From Bacillota bacterium (lineage in GTDB: Bacteria > Bacillota > Clostridia > Lachnospirales > Lachnospiraceae): 64,000 nucleotides of DNA. The stretch lies in assembly GCA_023411555.1 (NCBI GenBank), contig JAEYOQ010000007.1, forward strand, positions 1 to 64,000, given 5' to 3'. The first letter of the stretch is position 1; each line of letters begins with the position of its first letter. Position numbers and translations under genes: made by a program. Below are positions 25,471-35,227 of the stretch, in pieces. The notes under the pieces are model-generated. The model saw only the letters and a program-made list of their open reading frames with translations, ran no database searches and was not told the DNA's origin.

Positions 25471-26352
25471 ATGCAACGAAGATCATATATTCAAGTTTCA
25501 TCCTTAATCACACTGTTAAGTATAATTACTATAATAATTCAGTTTGTAGTTTATCATTATATTGCTGTTGATTTCCTGATTTGTGGCATAGCAGCTCTGA
25601 TTTCTTTGCTATGCTGTCACATTCTTTTGGAAGCAACCTCAACCTATGAAGCTTGCTTTAACTATTCTTCGTTAGTCCTGTTTATAAGCTTTATTATTAC
25701 TTTCCTTTCCTATCTTGGAAAGGACCAGGCTTTCCTGCCCTATACCGGCGCTATGCTTGGAATATTGGTGAGTAACTGGCTCATACCTTGTCTTTATTGC
25801 TTTTTACGTAATATGCTGGATTATGGTACCCGCTTTGAGAATTACAGTAGCTTTTTTCGTAATCACAGTCTTCTATTCTTCCTCGTCTATCTCGGTGTTA
25901 TAGTGTATGGTATGTTTGCGGAGGGTGCATTTCCTTTTGCTTATCAGGGAGCACTGGGTTCCGCAAACATAATACCCTTTGAAGCGATTACTATATTAAT
26001 TGAGGATTATCTCTACGATATTATTCCCTTGAGTGGTGTCCTGACTTATCTTCTGATACGTATTCTAATATTCCTGCCCTATGGTTATCAGGTGACTCTG
26101 TTAATGCGAAGACAGCCACGACTACTCAGATTCATTAGTCTCCTTATTCTTCCCATTATACTGGAGGTACTTCAATACATAACGATACCCAATCGCTTTG
26201 ATATTGATGACATTGTTTATGCTATCATTGGTGGAGTTTTAGGCTCCATACTGTTTTACCTGAGCAATTATATCTTCCGTTCCATAACAGGCAATAATTA
26301 TCTTGCAAAAGACAAGGACTATCCCTTTGCTAATAGTAAATTACATTTCTGA
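25471..26352 (+). CDS. VanZ-like integral membrane protein
   Basis: A 293-residue protein with about eight hydrophobic helices. The C-terminal part has the VanZ pattern (LPYGYQVTLLMRR, LPIILEVLQYI, FDIDDIVYAIIGGVLGS). The N-terminal half is unrelated to small VanZ proteins and unrecognised. The ATG at 25471 has a weak ribosome site; a TTG at 25420 inside the preceding gene is an alternative start with 17 more residues. Probably co-transcribed with the lipid kinase. VanZ proteins influence glycopeptide sensitivity in some bacteria. Confidence 0.72.
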   Translation: MQRRSYIQVSSLITLLSIITIIIQFVVYHYIAVDFLICGIAALISLLCCHILLEATSTYEACFNYSSLVLFISFIITFLSYLGKDQAFLPYTGAMLGILVSNWLIPCLYCFLRNMLDYGTRFENYSSFFRNHSLLFFLVYLGVIVYGMFAEGAFPFAYQGALGSANIIPFEAITILIEDYLYDIIPLSGVLTYLLIRILIFLPYGYQVTLLMRRQPRLLRFISLLILPIILEVLQYITIPNRFDIDDIVYAIIGGVLGSILFYLSNYIFRSITGNNYLAKDKDYPFANSKLHF

Positions 26353-26359
26353 TCAAGGT

Positions 26360-26389
26360 AGGAGTAGCTTGCTCTTAGCATTTACTCCT
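26360..26389. terminator. Hairpin between convergent VanZ and helicase genes
   Basis: AGGAGTA / TACTCCT arms with a 16-base loop overlap the helicase stop codon. There is no strong T-run, so it is a modest call. Confidence 0.4.
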
Positions 26390-28799
26390 GCCAGAATTTC
26401 GTCAATATCCCCTTCATAGTTGTTAGGTTCACCGTAACATTCGGGAACCACTCTCTCGGGAATAAATTGTGGTACTGCTTCTGGGTAAATCGTTCGTCCA
26501 GCAGCAGTATTGCTCCACGATCCTCCTTTGTCCGAATAACTCTTCCTGCCGATTGCAACACCTTATTCATACCAGAATAAAGATATGCATAGTCAAAGCC
26601 TTTCCCGTTCTTTTCATCAAAATAACCGCGAAACAGCTCACGTTCGTTACATACCATAGGTAGACCGGTACCAACAATAATAGCACCAATCAATCGATTA
26701 TTCTTAAGATCGATTCCTTCACTGAAGATTCCTCCCATGACACAGAAGCCAATTCTACTGCTTACAGGGTCATCCACGAACTCCTCCAGAAAGAGCTCTT
26801 TCTCCGCTTCTGTCATATTATTACTCTGTACAACCAATCCCTCCAACTCATCACCTGCTAGTTCTGCTATGGTTTGAAGCAATTGATAAGACGGAAAGAA
26901 GACCATATAGTTCCCTGTTCTCGCCCCCGTAAAATTCTTGATATATTCAAGTATTCTCTCGTACTCCCTATCATTTCGTCTGGTATATTTGGTACTAACA
27001 TCCGTACCTATCATAATCAGACGATTTTCAGTCAGAAAGGAAGAGGGTGCATACACAGCATAATCGTCCTTCTTACCTCCTAACTGCTCCAGATAATATT
27101 GAATCGGTAGTAATGTAGCAGAGAACAATACAGCACTTCGACCTCGGTCCATGCAGGTCTGTAAATTCTTCGAGGGATCCATACATTGCAGCTTAAGCCG
27201 GAAACGGTCTTCCTCATAATCGCTATAGATTGTATAGTTGTCATCATGGATCTCATACATATTAAGGAAATGTCTGATATCCATATAGAGTCGGAGAATC
27301 TCCTCCTTGCCCTCGGTGATAAAGCCTTCTTGAAGAAACAACTCATACTCACCCATAAGGCTGATCAGATGCATTACAAATCCATCTATATTATCCAATA
27401 CTTCAAAATCATCACAATCACGACGAAGCTTCAAAAGATCATTGTTACATTGCTCCATCAGCCTGGACAGCTTAGCGCTCTTATCCTTAATCAGACGTTT
27501 GACTAACAGAAAATCATCCTTATAAAGCATGGCGCTGTACATCTCTCTGGCACGATCCACCAGATTATGAGCCTCGTCGATAAGAAATACATAATCACTT
27601 GGTTTATCATTGGCAAAGAAACGTCTGAGATAAACATTTGGGTCAAAGGCATAATTATAGTCACATATGATCGCATCCGACCATAGCGTGACATCTAGTC
27701 CCATCTCAAAGGGACAGACACAATGCTTCTCTGCGTAGGCGTTTATGTCATCTCTGGTGATATCATTTACATGAGTTAAGAGATCATAAACCGCATCATT
27801 GACACGGTCATAATGCCCCTTTGCTCTCGGGCAGGCTCCCGGGTTGCAGTCCGGCTTGTCCAGGATACAGACCTTTTCCTTGGCGGTAATTGTAACTACC
27901 TTCAAGGGAAGTCCACGGTCACCTAATATTTTAAAGGTATCCTCTGCTACGGTTCTGGTAATGGTCTTGGCCGTTAGATAGAATATCTTCTCGACGATAC
28001 CTTCTCCCATGGCTTTTATCGTTGGGAATATGGTAGATATGGTCTTGCCAACCCCGGTAGGTGCTTCAATAAATAGCTTCTTCTTTCGTAATATAGTCTT
28101 ATAAACACCGGTAACCAGGTCCTTCTGCCCATCCCGATAAGGGAAGGGAAAATCCATCGCTTTAATGGCTGTATTCCTTTTCTCCTCCCATTTGATCTGC
28201 CAGGAGGCCCACTTAGCATACTCCTCTACCAGCTGCGTGAACCAAGCACTAAGCTCCTCATAGGTTAAGGTTTCCTCAAAATATCTTATATTCTCTGTCT
28301 CAAGGTTACAATAAGTCAACCTTATTCCGATACGGCTATGCTCAAACTTCGTTGCATAGATATATGCATAGCACATCGCCTGCGCCCGGTGAACTCCTAT
28401 GGGCTCTGTCAGGTGTGACAACTCCATATAGACACCTTTAATCTCATCTATTATAATCTCCGGAGGATTTTCTTCCTCTTCTTCAAAAATAAGAACTGAG
28501 AAATCCTCCATGATTGTATTGCTATTATTAATGATACCATCCGCTCTTCCTTCGATGGTTATCTCAAAGGGAATCCCCTCTGCCAAAACTGGTACACTAA
28601 TACTAAGGGGAACCTCAGCAGTATAATTAGCACCCATCTGCTTTTGCAGCTTACGATGCATTCTACTTCCCGCCTGCATCGCATCCGCTTCATTTCTCCC
28701 CCTTGTGTTGTCAAGGTCACCGGAGCGGAGAATAAATTCCACAAGATTACGTACCGATATTTTTATGTTTTTCATCTCGTCCATCTTCTTCACCGCCAT
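26382..28799 (-). CDS. XPD/DinG-like Fe-S helicase with N-terminal RecB-type nuclease domain
   Basis: An 805-residue DNA helicase. The N-terminal part shows a PD-(D/E)XK layout: GSRMHRKLQ (about 45), GRADG with D87, IDEIKG with E119-x-K121, and HRAQAMCYAYIYA with Q140. The helicase has Walker A EAPTGVGKT (about 248), four Cys around CILDKPDCNPGACP...CVCPFE suited to an iron-sulphur cluster, the DEAH box (FLIDEAHNLVDRA), and C-terminal motifs FSATLLPI, GIDLKNNRL and QSAGRVIRTKEDRG. ATG codons at 28799 and 28784 are both possible; the second has GGCGGTG 6 bp upstream. Likely repair of branched or damaged DNA. Confidence 0.85.
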   Translation of the reverse strand: MAVKKMDEMKNIKISVRNLVEFILRSGDLDNTRGRNEADAMQAGSRMHRKLQKQMGANYTAEVPLSISVPVLAEGIPFEITIEGRADGIINNSNTIMEDFSVLIFEEEEENPPEIIIDEIKGVYMELSHLTEPIGVHRAQAMCYAYIYATKFEHSRIGIRLTYCNLETENIRYFEETLTYEELSAWFTQLVEEYAKWASWQIKWEEKRNTAIKAMDFPFPYRDGQKDLVTGVYKTILRKKKLFIEAPTGVGKTISTIFPTIKAMGEGIVEKIFYLTAKTITRTVAEDTFKILGDRGLPLKVVTITAKEKVCILDKPDCNPGACPRAKGHYDRVNDAVYDLLTHVNDITRDDINAYAEKHCVCPFEMGLDVTLWSDAIICDYNYAFDPNVYLRRFFANDKPSDYVFLIDEAHNLVDRAREMYSAMLYKDDFLLVKRLIKDKSAKLSRLMEQCNNDLLKLRRDCDDFEVLDNIDGFVMHLISLMGEYELFLQEGFITEGKEEILRLYMDIRHFLNMYEIHDDNYTIYSDYEEDRFRLKLQCMDPSKNLQTCMDRGRSAVLFSATLLPIQYYLEQLGGKKDDYAVYAPSSFLTENRLIMIGTDVSTKYTRRNDREYERILEYIKNFTGARTGNYMVFFPSYQLLQTIAELAGDELEGLVVQSNNMTEAEKELFLEEFVDDPVSSRIGFCVMGGIFSEGIDLKNNRLIGAIIVGTGLPMVCNERELFRGYFDEKNGKGFDYAYLYSGMNKVLQSAGRVIRTKEDRGAILLLDERFTQKQYHNLFPREWFPNVTVNLTTMKGILTKFWQE

Positions 28800-28815
28800 A
28801 AATTAGATAGATTAA

Positions 28816-28844
28816 ATTATAGCATAACCTGTGACCACTGCCAA
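28816..28844 (-). promoter_or_regulatory. Promoter for the XPD-like helicase
   Basis: TTGGCA (28844-28839), a 17-bp spacer and TATAAT (28821-28816) with an upstream TG on the minus strand. The leader would be very short, which favours the ATG at 28784 as start. Confidence 0.65.
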
Positions 28845-28897
28845 GCAAAACAAAACATTTGTTTGACTCACTTTTATTGCAAATTAAGTTAAAGTGC

Positions 28898-28926
28898 TTG
28901 CATTTTTTACCTCAATCTGGTACATT
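28898..28926 (+). promoter_or_regulatory. Promoter for the DUF1292 gene
   Basis: TTGCAT, a 17-bp spacer and TACATT, giving a ~150-nt leader before 29082. Confidence 0.45.
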
Positions 28927-29081
28927 CTACTTATATTCCTATCCAATTATTTGTTAGGAATATGCAAGCTGAATTCATTAATGTCGACGCATCTTATCGG
29001 CCGAATGTGAATGCACTTGGCACGCATAGCGAACAGAGCAATTCTGTCGTTAGCCACTATTAAAAAAAGCGAGGTAGTATT

Positions 29082-29444
29082 ATGGGTGAGCATCATCACG
29101 GACACGACTGTGGCTGCGGTCACGATCACGAACACGAGCATGATTCAATTACATTATCTTTAGATGACGGTACGGATATTAATTGCATCGTATTAGCGAT
29201 TTTTACAGTAGATGATAAGGATTACATTGCATTACAGCCAGAAGAAGGCGAAGAAGAGGATGAGAATGTATTCCTTTACCGTTTTATCCAAGAAGGAGAT
29301 GACGAGCCTCAGCTTCTCAACATCGATGATGACGAGGAATTTGAGGCAGTAGCTGATGCCTTTGAAGAATTGTTAGATTCTGAAGAATATGACGAGATGT
29401 TCGACGAGGAATTTGATGACCTAGAAGAATCAGAGGAAGAATAA
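29082..29444 (+). CDS. DUF1292 protein with His-rich N-terminus
   Basis: A 120-residue, very acidic protein of the DUF1292/YrzB family (ITLSLDDGTDINCIVLAIFTVDDKDYIALQP, ...VFLYRF). The first 21 residues are an unusual metal-binding-like run (nine His, two Cys, several Asp/Glu). The C-terminal 40 residues are almost all Asp/Glu. Function unknown; the family often sits with yrrK/yrzL, but here it stands alone. The ribosome site GCGAGG is moderate. Confidence 0.85.
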   Translation: MGEHHHGHDCGCGHDHEHEHDSITLSLDDGTDINCIVLAIFTVDDKDYIALQPEEGEEEDENVFLYRFIQEGDDEPQLLNIDDDEEFEAVADAFEELLDSEEYDEMFDEEFDDLEESEEE

Positions 29445-29467
29445 TATCTCTTCCATAAGCAGAAATT

Positions 29468-29532
29468 GAGCTATTACAAGACTAGCCGGCGGAAGCTTTC
29501 TTCTGCCAAATAGTCTTGCAATAGCTCTTTTT
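29468..29532. terminator. Strong bidirectional terminator, DUF1292/UvrD-like
   Basis: Near-perfect 17-bp arms (GAGCTATTACAAGACTA / TAGTCTTGCAATAGCTC) followed by TTTTT on the plus strand. The apex holds a GGCGGAAG/CTTCTGCC pairing. Confidence 0.87.
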
Positions 29533-29533
29533 A

Positions 29534-31384
29534 TCATTCTTTCTTATTAGTATCACGGAGCTCGTCAATAAAACGTGACCACTGCGTTGTCTTATTGTAC
29601 CGCTCTTTAGTACTATAGATATACAGATATTCTCTGGCTCTGGTCATCGCTACATAGAAAAGACGGCGCTCCTCCTCGATATCAGCCTCAAGTACAGCCT
29701 TCTTATGTGGTATAATTCCTTCATTGACATCAACAATAAACACTACCCTGTATTCCAGTCCTTTTGAGCTATGCATCGTTGCAATGCTAATGCTGTCGTC
29801 AGGGTGCTTCCGACTTTCTACTGCCTGCTTCTTCAACTCCTCCCGATAAGTTTCCATATGCTCAAACCATTCAGCACAATTTCTAAACCCCCTTGCACTT
29901 TCCTGCAGCTCGTCCAACACCTCGATAAGCTCCTCCAGTTTGATCTTTCGATACTCGGCATACTCCTTCAGATAGTCTTCATATCCTATCCCTCGCCGGA
30001 TATAATTAACTGCGGCATAAGGATTCATCCCATCCAGAACACCTAGATCATACTCAAACTGGGTCAATCGCTCCAACATCCAGTTCTTATCCTCATAATA
30101 ATCCTTAACAGCCTCGAAATCCACCTCTGGACTATCAAAGCAATCCCTGCTAACATATCGCTTCGGTCGGTTAATAATTTGCAGATACAAGCTTCTTTCG
30201 GTATGGCCCATTGCCAGCTTAAGATACGCAATGACATCGGAAGCAATCCAGTGGTCAAAGAGATTGGGAAGACTTTCCTTCATTGTAAATGGAATATTGT
30301 ATTCCATCAGCTTATGAAGCATAGAACCTGATCCCATTGTGGTTCTGAGTAAAATCGCCATATTAGACAATGCTATTCCTTCCCTGTTAAGCCTCAGTAT
30401 TTCTTGCGTTAGCTCCAGGTTCTCTTCCATCTGATTATTAAAGTTCTTTATCACTACCTCCGCATCCGCTTGTATCACAGGCTTGATCTGTTTGGCAAAT
30501 CGATGCTCATTATGTCCGATCAACCTACTTGCTGCATGAAGGATAGAGGGAACACTTCGATAATTCCTATCAAGATATACCCGTTTACAATCCGGATAGT
30601 TGATCGGGAAGTTAAGCATAATCTCCGGCTTAGCTCCTCGGAAGCGATAGATGGACTGATCATCATCTCCAACTATAAACAAGTTATTCTGAGGAAGCGC
30701 CAACATCCGGACAATATCGTATTGAACCATGTTAATATCCTGAAACTCATCTATTAGGATATAACGAAATTTATCCTGCCATAGCTTAAGAATGTCAGGT
30801 CGCTTTGATAAAAGCTCATAGCATAGCAGAAGCATATCATCAAAATCAATTAGTCTGGCTTTTGATAGTCGCCTATTATACTCGGAGTAGATTCCTCGGA
30901 ACACCTCATCTGCACAGCTGATAGAATAATAGTTGGTTAGATCCATTCGGCTGCCTTTCACCAAACTGATTTCCGAGAATATGTCTGCTATGAATTCCTT
31001 CTCATCATCATACTCCAGACCGTATTGATGAATAATCTCCTTCATACATTGGTATCTGATATCTTCTCTGGCAATATTGCTGGCATCCAGATGATAGGCA
31101 TGTCTTAGCATCGTGAAAAAGATCGCATGAAAGGTACCGAAGTTTACCTTCGTCTGCATTGCTCCGGTTTTCTTTAGAAAGCGTTCCTTCATCTCCTTGG
31201 CAGCTGCCTTCGTAAATGTAATCACCAGGATTTGCTCCTCCGGAATTTTCTCCTCTTCGATCAGATACCTGGTACGCTCGGTAATGACCAAGGTCTTACC
31301 CGATCCCGGACCTGCCAGAACCAGCATTGGCCCATCCTTATGAAGCACCGCTTCCCGCTGTGCTTGATTCACCTGTATATTCAT
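29534..31384 (-). CDS. UvrD/Rep-family ATP-dependent DNA helicase
   Basis: Superfamily 1A 3'-5' helicase of 616 residues, shorter than PcrA (about 720-740). Motifs in order: Q-motif NQAQREAV, Walker A AGPGSGKT (25-32), TFTKAAAKEM, DEFQDIN, GDDDQSIYRFRGA, NYRS, TMHSSKGLEYR and FYVAMTRARE. The C-terminal tail of PcrA that contacts partners is missing, so it is a paralogue rather than PcrA itself. The ribosome site is AAAGG. Confidence 0.88.
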   Translation of the reverse strand: MNIQVNQAQREAVLHKDGPMLVLAGPGSGKTLVITERTRYLIEEEKIPEEQILVITFTKAAAKEMKERFLKKTGAMQTKVNFGTFHAIFFTMLRHAYHLDASNIAREDIRYQCMKEIIHQYGLEYDDEKEFIADIFSEISLVKGSRMDLTNYYSISCADEVFRGIYSEYNRRLSKARLIDFDDMLLLCYELLSKRPDILKLWQDKFRYILIDEFQDINMVQYDIVRMLALPQNNLFIVGDDDQSIYRFRGAKPEIMLNFPINYPDCKRVYLDRNYRSVPSILHAASRLIGHNEHRFAKQIKPVIQADAEVVIKNFNNQMEENLELTQEILRLNREGIALSNMAILLRTTMGSGSMLHKLMEYNIPFTMKESLPNLFDHWIASDVIAYLKLAMGHTERSLYLQIINRPKRYVSRDCFDSPEVDFEAVKDYYEDKNWMLERLTQFEYDLGVLDGMNPYAAVNYIRRGIGYEDYLKEYAEYRKIKLEELIEVLDELQESARGFRNCAEWFEHMETYREELKKQAVESRKHPDDSISIATMHSSKGLEYRVVFIVDVNEGIIPHKKAVLEADIEEERRLFYVAMTRAREYLYIYSTKERYNKTTQWSRFIDELRDTNKKE

Positions 31385-31493
31385 AATTATGCCTTTCGTA
31401 AACGGATGCTATGGATTAATAGAAACGAAAATATAGATTTATAGAATGATATCAGAGCTATAATAACAGAATCCTCTGTCTGAATCTAAACAT

Positions 31494-31536
31494 CTGTATG
31501 GAATATAACGTGTACTGTTTGTTATACTCCATACAG
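31494..31536 (-). terminator. Hairpin terminator downstream of gltX
   Basis: Arms CTGTATGGAATATAAC / GTTATACTCCATACAG (15 of 16 paired) with an 11-base loop. The minus-strand flank ATGTTTAG is only weakly U-rich. Confidence 0.6.
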
Positions 31537-31593
31537 AATGACCTAGCTTAATTAATATTTATCATGATTTAAGACATGTTCATGGTCTTCCAT

Positions 31594-33087
31594 CTAAACT
31601 GCTGCCAATAGCTTCTCGATTGCTTTTCTAACTCTGCGGAGGCTCTCCTCTTTACCAAGGATACTCATAATCTCATAAGCTCCACCAGGGGTTGACTGCT
31701 TCCCGGATACAGCGGTTCTTACCGGCCATAAGCCCTGACCATTCTTGATCCCCATCTCAGCGATATATGCCATGATAAGCTTCTCAATTTCAGCTTCACT
31801 ATAATCCTCTAAGGCCTCAAGTTGGGGAAGTAAATCCTGCAATACCTTAAGAGAGCTTTGTGAGTCAGTCTTCATCTTCTTATGTGTGAACATCGCGATA
31901 TCATACTCCGGAAGCTCTTCAAAGAAATCGATAATCTCCTTAATATCTACCAAGGTCTCGATACGGGTCTTGATCAGCGCTGCGATTCTTCTGGTATCAA
32001 GATCCTTCTTTACGACCTCTTTGATATAAGGAAGAGCAAGCTCATAGAACTTCTCAAAATCCATGCTCTTAAGATACTCCCCATTCATCCAGCGAAGCTT
32101 TACAATATCGAATACAGCAGGTGCTTTATTGATATGACTATAATCAAACTCACGTATCAGCTCCTCTAAGGACATGATTTCTGTATTGTTAGGCGAGCTC
32201 CAACCAAGGAGTGCAACAAAATTAATAATTGCCTCAGACACAAAGCCCTGCTCCAAAAGGTCCTCATAGGAGGAGTGACCACTACGCTTACTTAATTTCT
32301 TATGCTCCTCATTGGTAATTAGGGGAAGATGGACATATACTGGCTCCTCCCAACCAAAGTCCTGATATAATCTGGTATATTTGGGTGTAGAGGATAAATA
32401 CTCATTTCCTCTGACCACATGACTGATTTTCATCATATGATCATCTATAACATTAGCAAAGTTATAAGTAGGGAAGCCGTCTGATTTTATCAATATCATA
32501 TCATCCAGCTCTTCATTATCTACCGTAATGTCGCCAAAAATAGCATCATGGAAGGTTGTTGAGCCTTCGGTAGGATTATTCTGGCGAATGACATAGGGAA
32601 CTCCGGCTGCCAGGTTGGCTTCAATCTCTTCCTTTGATAGGTGAAGGCAATGCTTATCATACTTTATGATTTCCTTAACCTCTTTGGACTCATCCTCATC
32701 CTCTTCTAAGGAATTACCTACTGCTGTCTTTAAGGAAGACAGACGATCCTTGGTACAGAAGCAATAATATGCCGCTCCCTTATCTACCAGTTGCTTTGCA
32801 TATTCCAGATAGATGCCGCTGGCTTGGCGCTCACTTTGAACATAGGGACCATAACCCCCATCCTTGTCCGGGCCCTCATCATGAATCAATCCGGTTCCCT
32901 GAATGGTACGGTATATAATATCTACCGCTCCTTCCACAAGGCGTTCCTGATCTGTATCCTCAATACGAAGGATGAAGGTACCTCCTTCATGCTTCGCGAT
33001 TAAATACTCATATAGTGCTGTTCTCAGATTACCTACGTGCATTCTGCCTGTAGGGCTAGGTGCAAATCTAGTTCTTACCTCGCTCAT
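31594..33087 (-). CDS. gltX: Glutamyl-tRNA synthetase
   Basis: Class I aminoacyl-tRNA synthetase charging tRNA-Glu (and perhaps tRNA-Gln, as in most Firmicutes). It has 497 residues, with the HIGH-type motif HVGN at 17-20 (FAPSPTGRMHVGN), FILRIEDTDQER, and the KMSKS-type motif KLSKR. I chose the ATG at 33087 (MSEVRTRFAPSPTG) behind GAGAGGAAG; the in-frame start at 33141 adds 18 non-family residues. No T-box is seen upstream. Confidence 0.93.
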   Translation of the reverse strand: MSEVRTRFAPSPTGRMHVGNLRTALYEYLIAKHEGGTFILRIEDTDQERLVEGAVDIIYRTIQGTGLIHDEGPDKDGGYGPYVQSERQASGIYLEYAKQLVDKGAAYYCFCTKDRLSSLKTAVGNSLEEDEDESKEVKEIIKYDKHCLHLSKEEIEANLAAGVPYVIRQNNPTEGSTTFHDAIFGDITVDNEELDDMILIKSDGFPTYNFANVIDDHMMKISHVVRGNEYLSSTPKYTRLYQDFGWEEPVYVHLPLITNEEHKKLSKRSGHSSYEDLLEQGFVSEAIINFVALLGWSSPNNTEIMSLEELIREFDYSHINKAPAVFDIVKLRWMNGEYLKSMDFEKFYELALPYIKEVVKKDLDTRRIAALIKTRIETLVDIKEIIDFFEELPEYDIAMFTHKKMKTDSQSSLKVLQDLLPQLEALEDYSEAEIEKLIMAYIAEMGIKNGQGLWPVRTAVSGKQSTPGGAYEIMSILGKEESLRRVRKAIEKLLAAV

Positions 33088-33206
33088 AACATTCTTCCTC
33101 TCATCTTTAAGCTTATTCTTGGTTAAGGTGCCAAAGAGCAATCTCAGCCCTTAGGTGTGAATATCACTGTATGTATATTCAGCATGGCTAGACCAACACC
33201 TTAATA

Positions 33207-33707
33207 TTATTGTAGACTCTTAATTATATTATTATAATAGCTATTCCAATCAAAGGTCCCATCCACTATCTGTTGCGAATACATACCCATGAATGCGAAT
33301 AGTATAATAAAGGCAAAAATCATCACAATTCCTACAAATATCAGAGTTACCCTTGCCCAGTTTCTCTTGGTTGCAGGAATCTTATTACTGAAAGCCCAAA
33401 ATAGCAATAAGGCTATAAAGCCAATCCATCCTAGATAGGGGATAAAAAACAACAAGCCCAATATAGCATAGGTTCCAAGCCAGCTCATAAAGCTGATTGG
33501 CTTCTCCTGCATGCCGCCCGATATTCCGGGGCCCAAATTCTGAGGGTTCATTGGAATTGGTCCTTGCTGCATTTCCGGTGTATTATATAGTGGTCTTCCT
33601 GTGTCAGGCCTCGTCGCCTGAGATTGTTCTCGGAAGGACGCACCGCAATATTCACAAAAGTTTGCCGCTTCATTCTGTATATGTCTTCCACAATTATTAC
33701 ATATCAT
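33207..33707 (-). CDS. Zinc-ribbon membrane protein
   Basis: A 166-residue protein. The N-terminal zinc ribbon has Cys pairs CNNC (3-6) and CEYC (18-21), followed by a Pro/Gln/Gly-rich linker and two to three hydrophobic segments (about 72-105 and 118-140). The ribosome site is AAGAGGTG. Such zinc_ribbon_2 proteins are common in clostridia without known function. It stands alone upstream of gltX. Confidence 0.75.
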   Translation of the reverse strand: MICNNCGRHIQNEAANFCEYCGASFREQSQATRPDTGRPLYNTPEMQQGPIPMNPQNLGPGISGGMQEKPISFMSWLGTYAILGLLFFIPYLGWIGFIALLLFWAFSNKIPATKRNWARVTLIFVGIVMIFAFIILFAFMGMYSQQIVDGTFDWNSYYNNIIKSLQ

Positions 33708-33816
33708 TGGTTTTCACCTCTTTTTGCATTGTTTTTTTATTATAACACATTTATCTTAAAAATCAATTATTCATCTCCCAATATTCCTAACCTACTCTTT
33801 ACTTGTTTTGTCACGA

Positions 33817-33863
33817 ATAAAGCAGGTACCAATGGTCAGCTCATTTAACGGTACCTGCTTTAT
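33817..33863. terminator. Hairpin after the ABC permease gene
   Basis: Perfect 14-bp arms ATAAAGCAGGTACC / GGTACCTGCTTTAT with a 19-base loop. It closes the ABC operon on the minus strand. Confidence 0.65.
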
Positions 33864-33898
33864 GTCTTTAATTATTGGAATGTGCGAGTCTTCTTAAC

Positions 33899-35227
33899 TT
33901 AACCTTCCGTCTTCATAGCCTCAATAGCACTAATCTTCGTAGCACGTCTTGCAGGAAAATAGCCTGACAGAAGACCAACTGCTACTGATATGGCTAGAGC
34001 AGCAAGGGGGAGATAGATCGGTATAATTGAAAATTTCGTATTTGTCATATCGTACATGTAATTACCGGACATAAGAGCTCCAAATACCGGGGCCCCGAAT
34101 TTGTTGATTAGAAACGAGGCAATATAACCAAGTGCTATTCCGATAAAGCCTCCAAACAAACCTATAATTGCCGCTTCAAACAAAAAGAGCTTACGAACAT
34201 CTGTTACAATGCACCCCAAAACCTTCATAATACCAATTTCCTTGGTTCGCTCATAGATGGACATAACCATAGTGTTGGCAATACTGATTGCAGATACAAC
34301 CATTGCCACCGCTCCCAAGGCCCCAAGTACCATCTGAAGAGTCTTAGAGGCATCCTGTAAAGGCTTTAGATACTGCATCATGCTATAGGATTGAAAGCCC
34401 AGCTTTTTAATTTCATCCTGAACCTCTAACACATTATCAAGATTATCAACATTTAGTTTGATCTGCTGATATTCCTTCAGCTCTCGTATTGCCTTCTTTC
34501 GATCTGCAAGAGACAGGGTATTACAATACTTCCGATAAAGCTCTTTAAAATAACTCAGATCCATATATGTATTGTAATCATATTCACTGTCTGTTTTCTC
34601 CATCTTAGCGATATTCTTAAGAGGCAGACTGAACTGCTTCTTTGAGTCCACCGCCTGGAAATCATTGAACTTAAGCTCTATCTTATCCTTTTGAAGGTCA
34701 ATCTGAACCGGATTATACCCTCTGGAATAAGGATCATAGAATTCATATGGCATATCTGACCCGAATATAATCTGTGTATTATCCTCCTCCGATGGATAGG
34801 TACCATAGGCTAAAGGCGGAAAATCAAAGGCTTCAAAGGTCTCCATATCAATAGCTGTAATATAGGCCCAGCCCATATATCTACCGCTATAAAGAGTGGC
34901 ACTCTTTTGAATGACCGGTGAAACAGCCCTGACATGATCCAGCTGTCTTATGACCTCGACTAGTCTATCATCCAGCTTCTGCTCCTTCATATCAATCCAA
35001 TTACCCTCTTCATCAAGAATATCCGCATAAGTATTTACCGTAATTGTGGTCAATCCGCCTTGCTGCATAACCTGAGCTTCAAAATTATTTTCCATACCAT
35101 AACCGATGGATCTCATTATTATGATGGATAAGGAACCGATTACTACACCTAATACAGTTAGTACTGTTCTTGCCTTTCTACGAGACAGATTACGCAAACC
35201 CATTGTAAACAGATCACTAATCTTCAT
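33899..35227 (-). CDS. MacB/FtsX-type ABC transporter permease
   Basis: Membrane subunit of 442 residues. TM1 (about 20-42, NLSRRKARTVLTVLGVVIGSLSI) is followed by a ~240-residue extracytoplasmic domain and then three TM helices with the FtsX block (MVMSIYERTKEIGIMKVLGC). The ATG at 35227 is favoured by AAAGGA; a TTG at 35236 is the alternative. It overlaps the preceding small gene by 11 bp. With the ATPase at 38033 it forms a mechanotransmission-type ABC system rather than a classical pump. Confidence 0.85.
   Translation of the reverse strand: MKISDLFTMGLRNLSRRKARTVLTVLGVVIGSLSIIIMRSIGYGMENNFEAQVMQQGGLTTITVNTYADILDEEGNWIDMKEQKLDDRLVEVIRQLDHVRAVSPVIQKSATLYSGRYMGWAYITAIDMETFEAFDFPPLAYGTYPSEEDNTQIIFGSDMPYEFYDPYSRGYNPVQIDLQKDKIELKFNDFQAVDSKKQFSLPLKNIAKMEKTDSEYDYNTYMDLSYFKELYRKYCNTLSLADRKKAIRELKEYQQIKLNVDNLDNVLEVQDEIKKLGFQSYSMMQYLKPLQDASKTLQMVLGALGAVAMVVSAISIANTMVMSIYERTKEIGIMKVLGCIVTDVRKLFLFEAAIIGLFGGFIGIALGYIASFLINKFGAPVFGALMSGNYMYDMTNTKFSIIPIYLPLAALAISVAVGLLSGYFPARRATKISAIEAMKTEG

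Noticed and set aside
28947..29141. Minus-strand frame across the DUF1292 leader
   Set aside because: Overlaps the promoter and start of the clear DUF1292 gene and lacks a ribosome site.
33088..33206. T-box or other riboswitch before gltX
   Set aside because: No T-box core (GGTGG.ACCGC) or terminator; only a distant TTAAGGTG/CACCTTAA pairing is visible.
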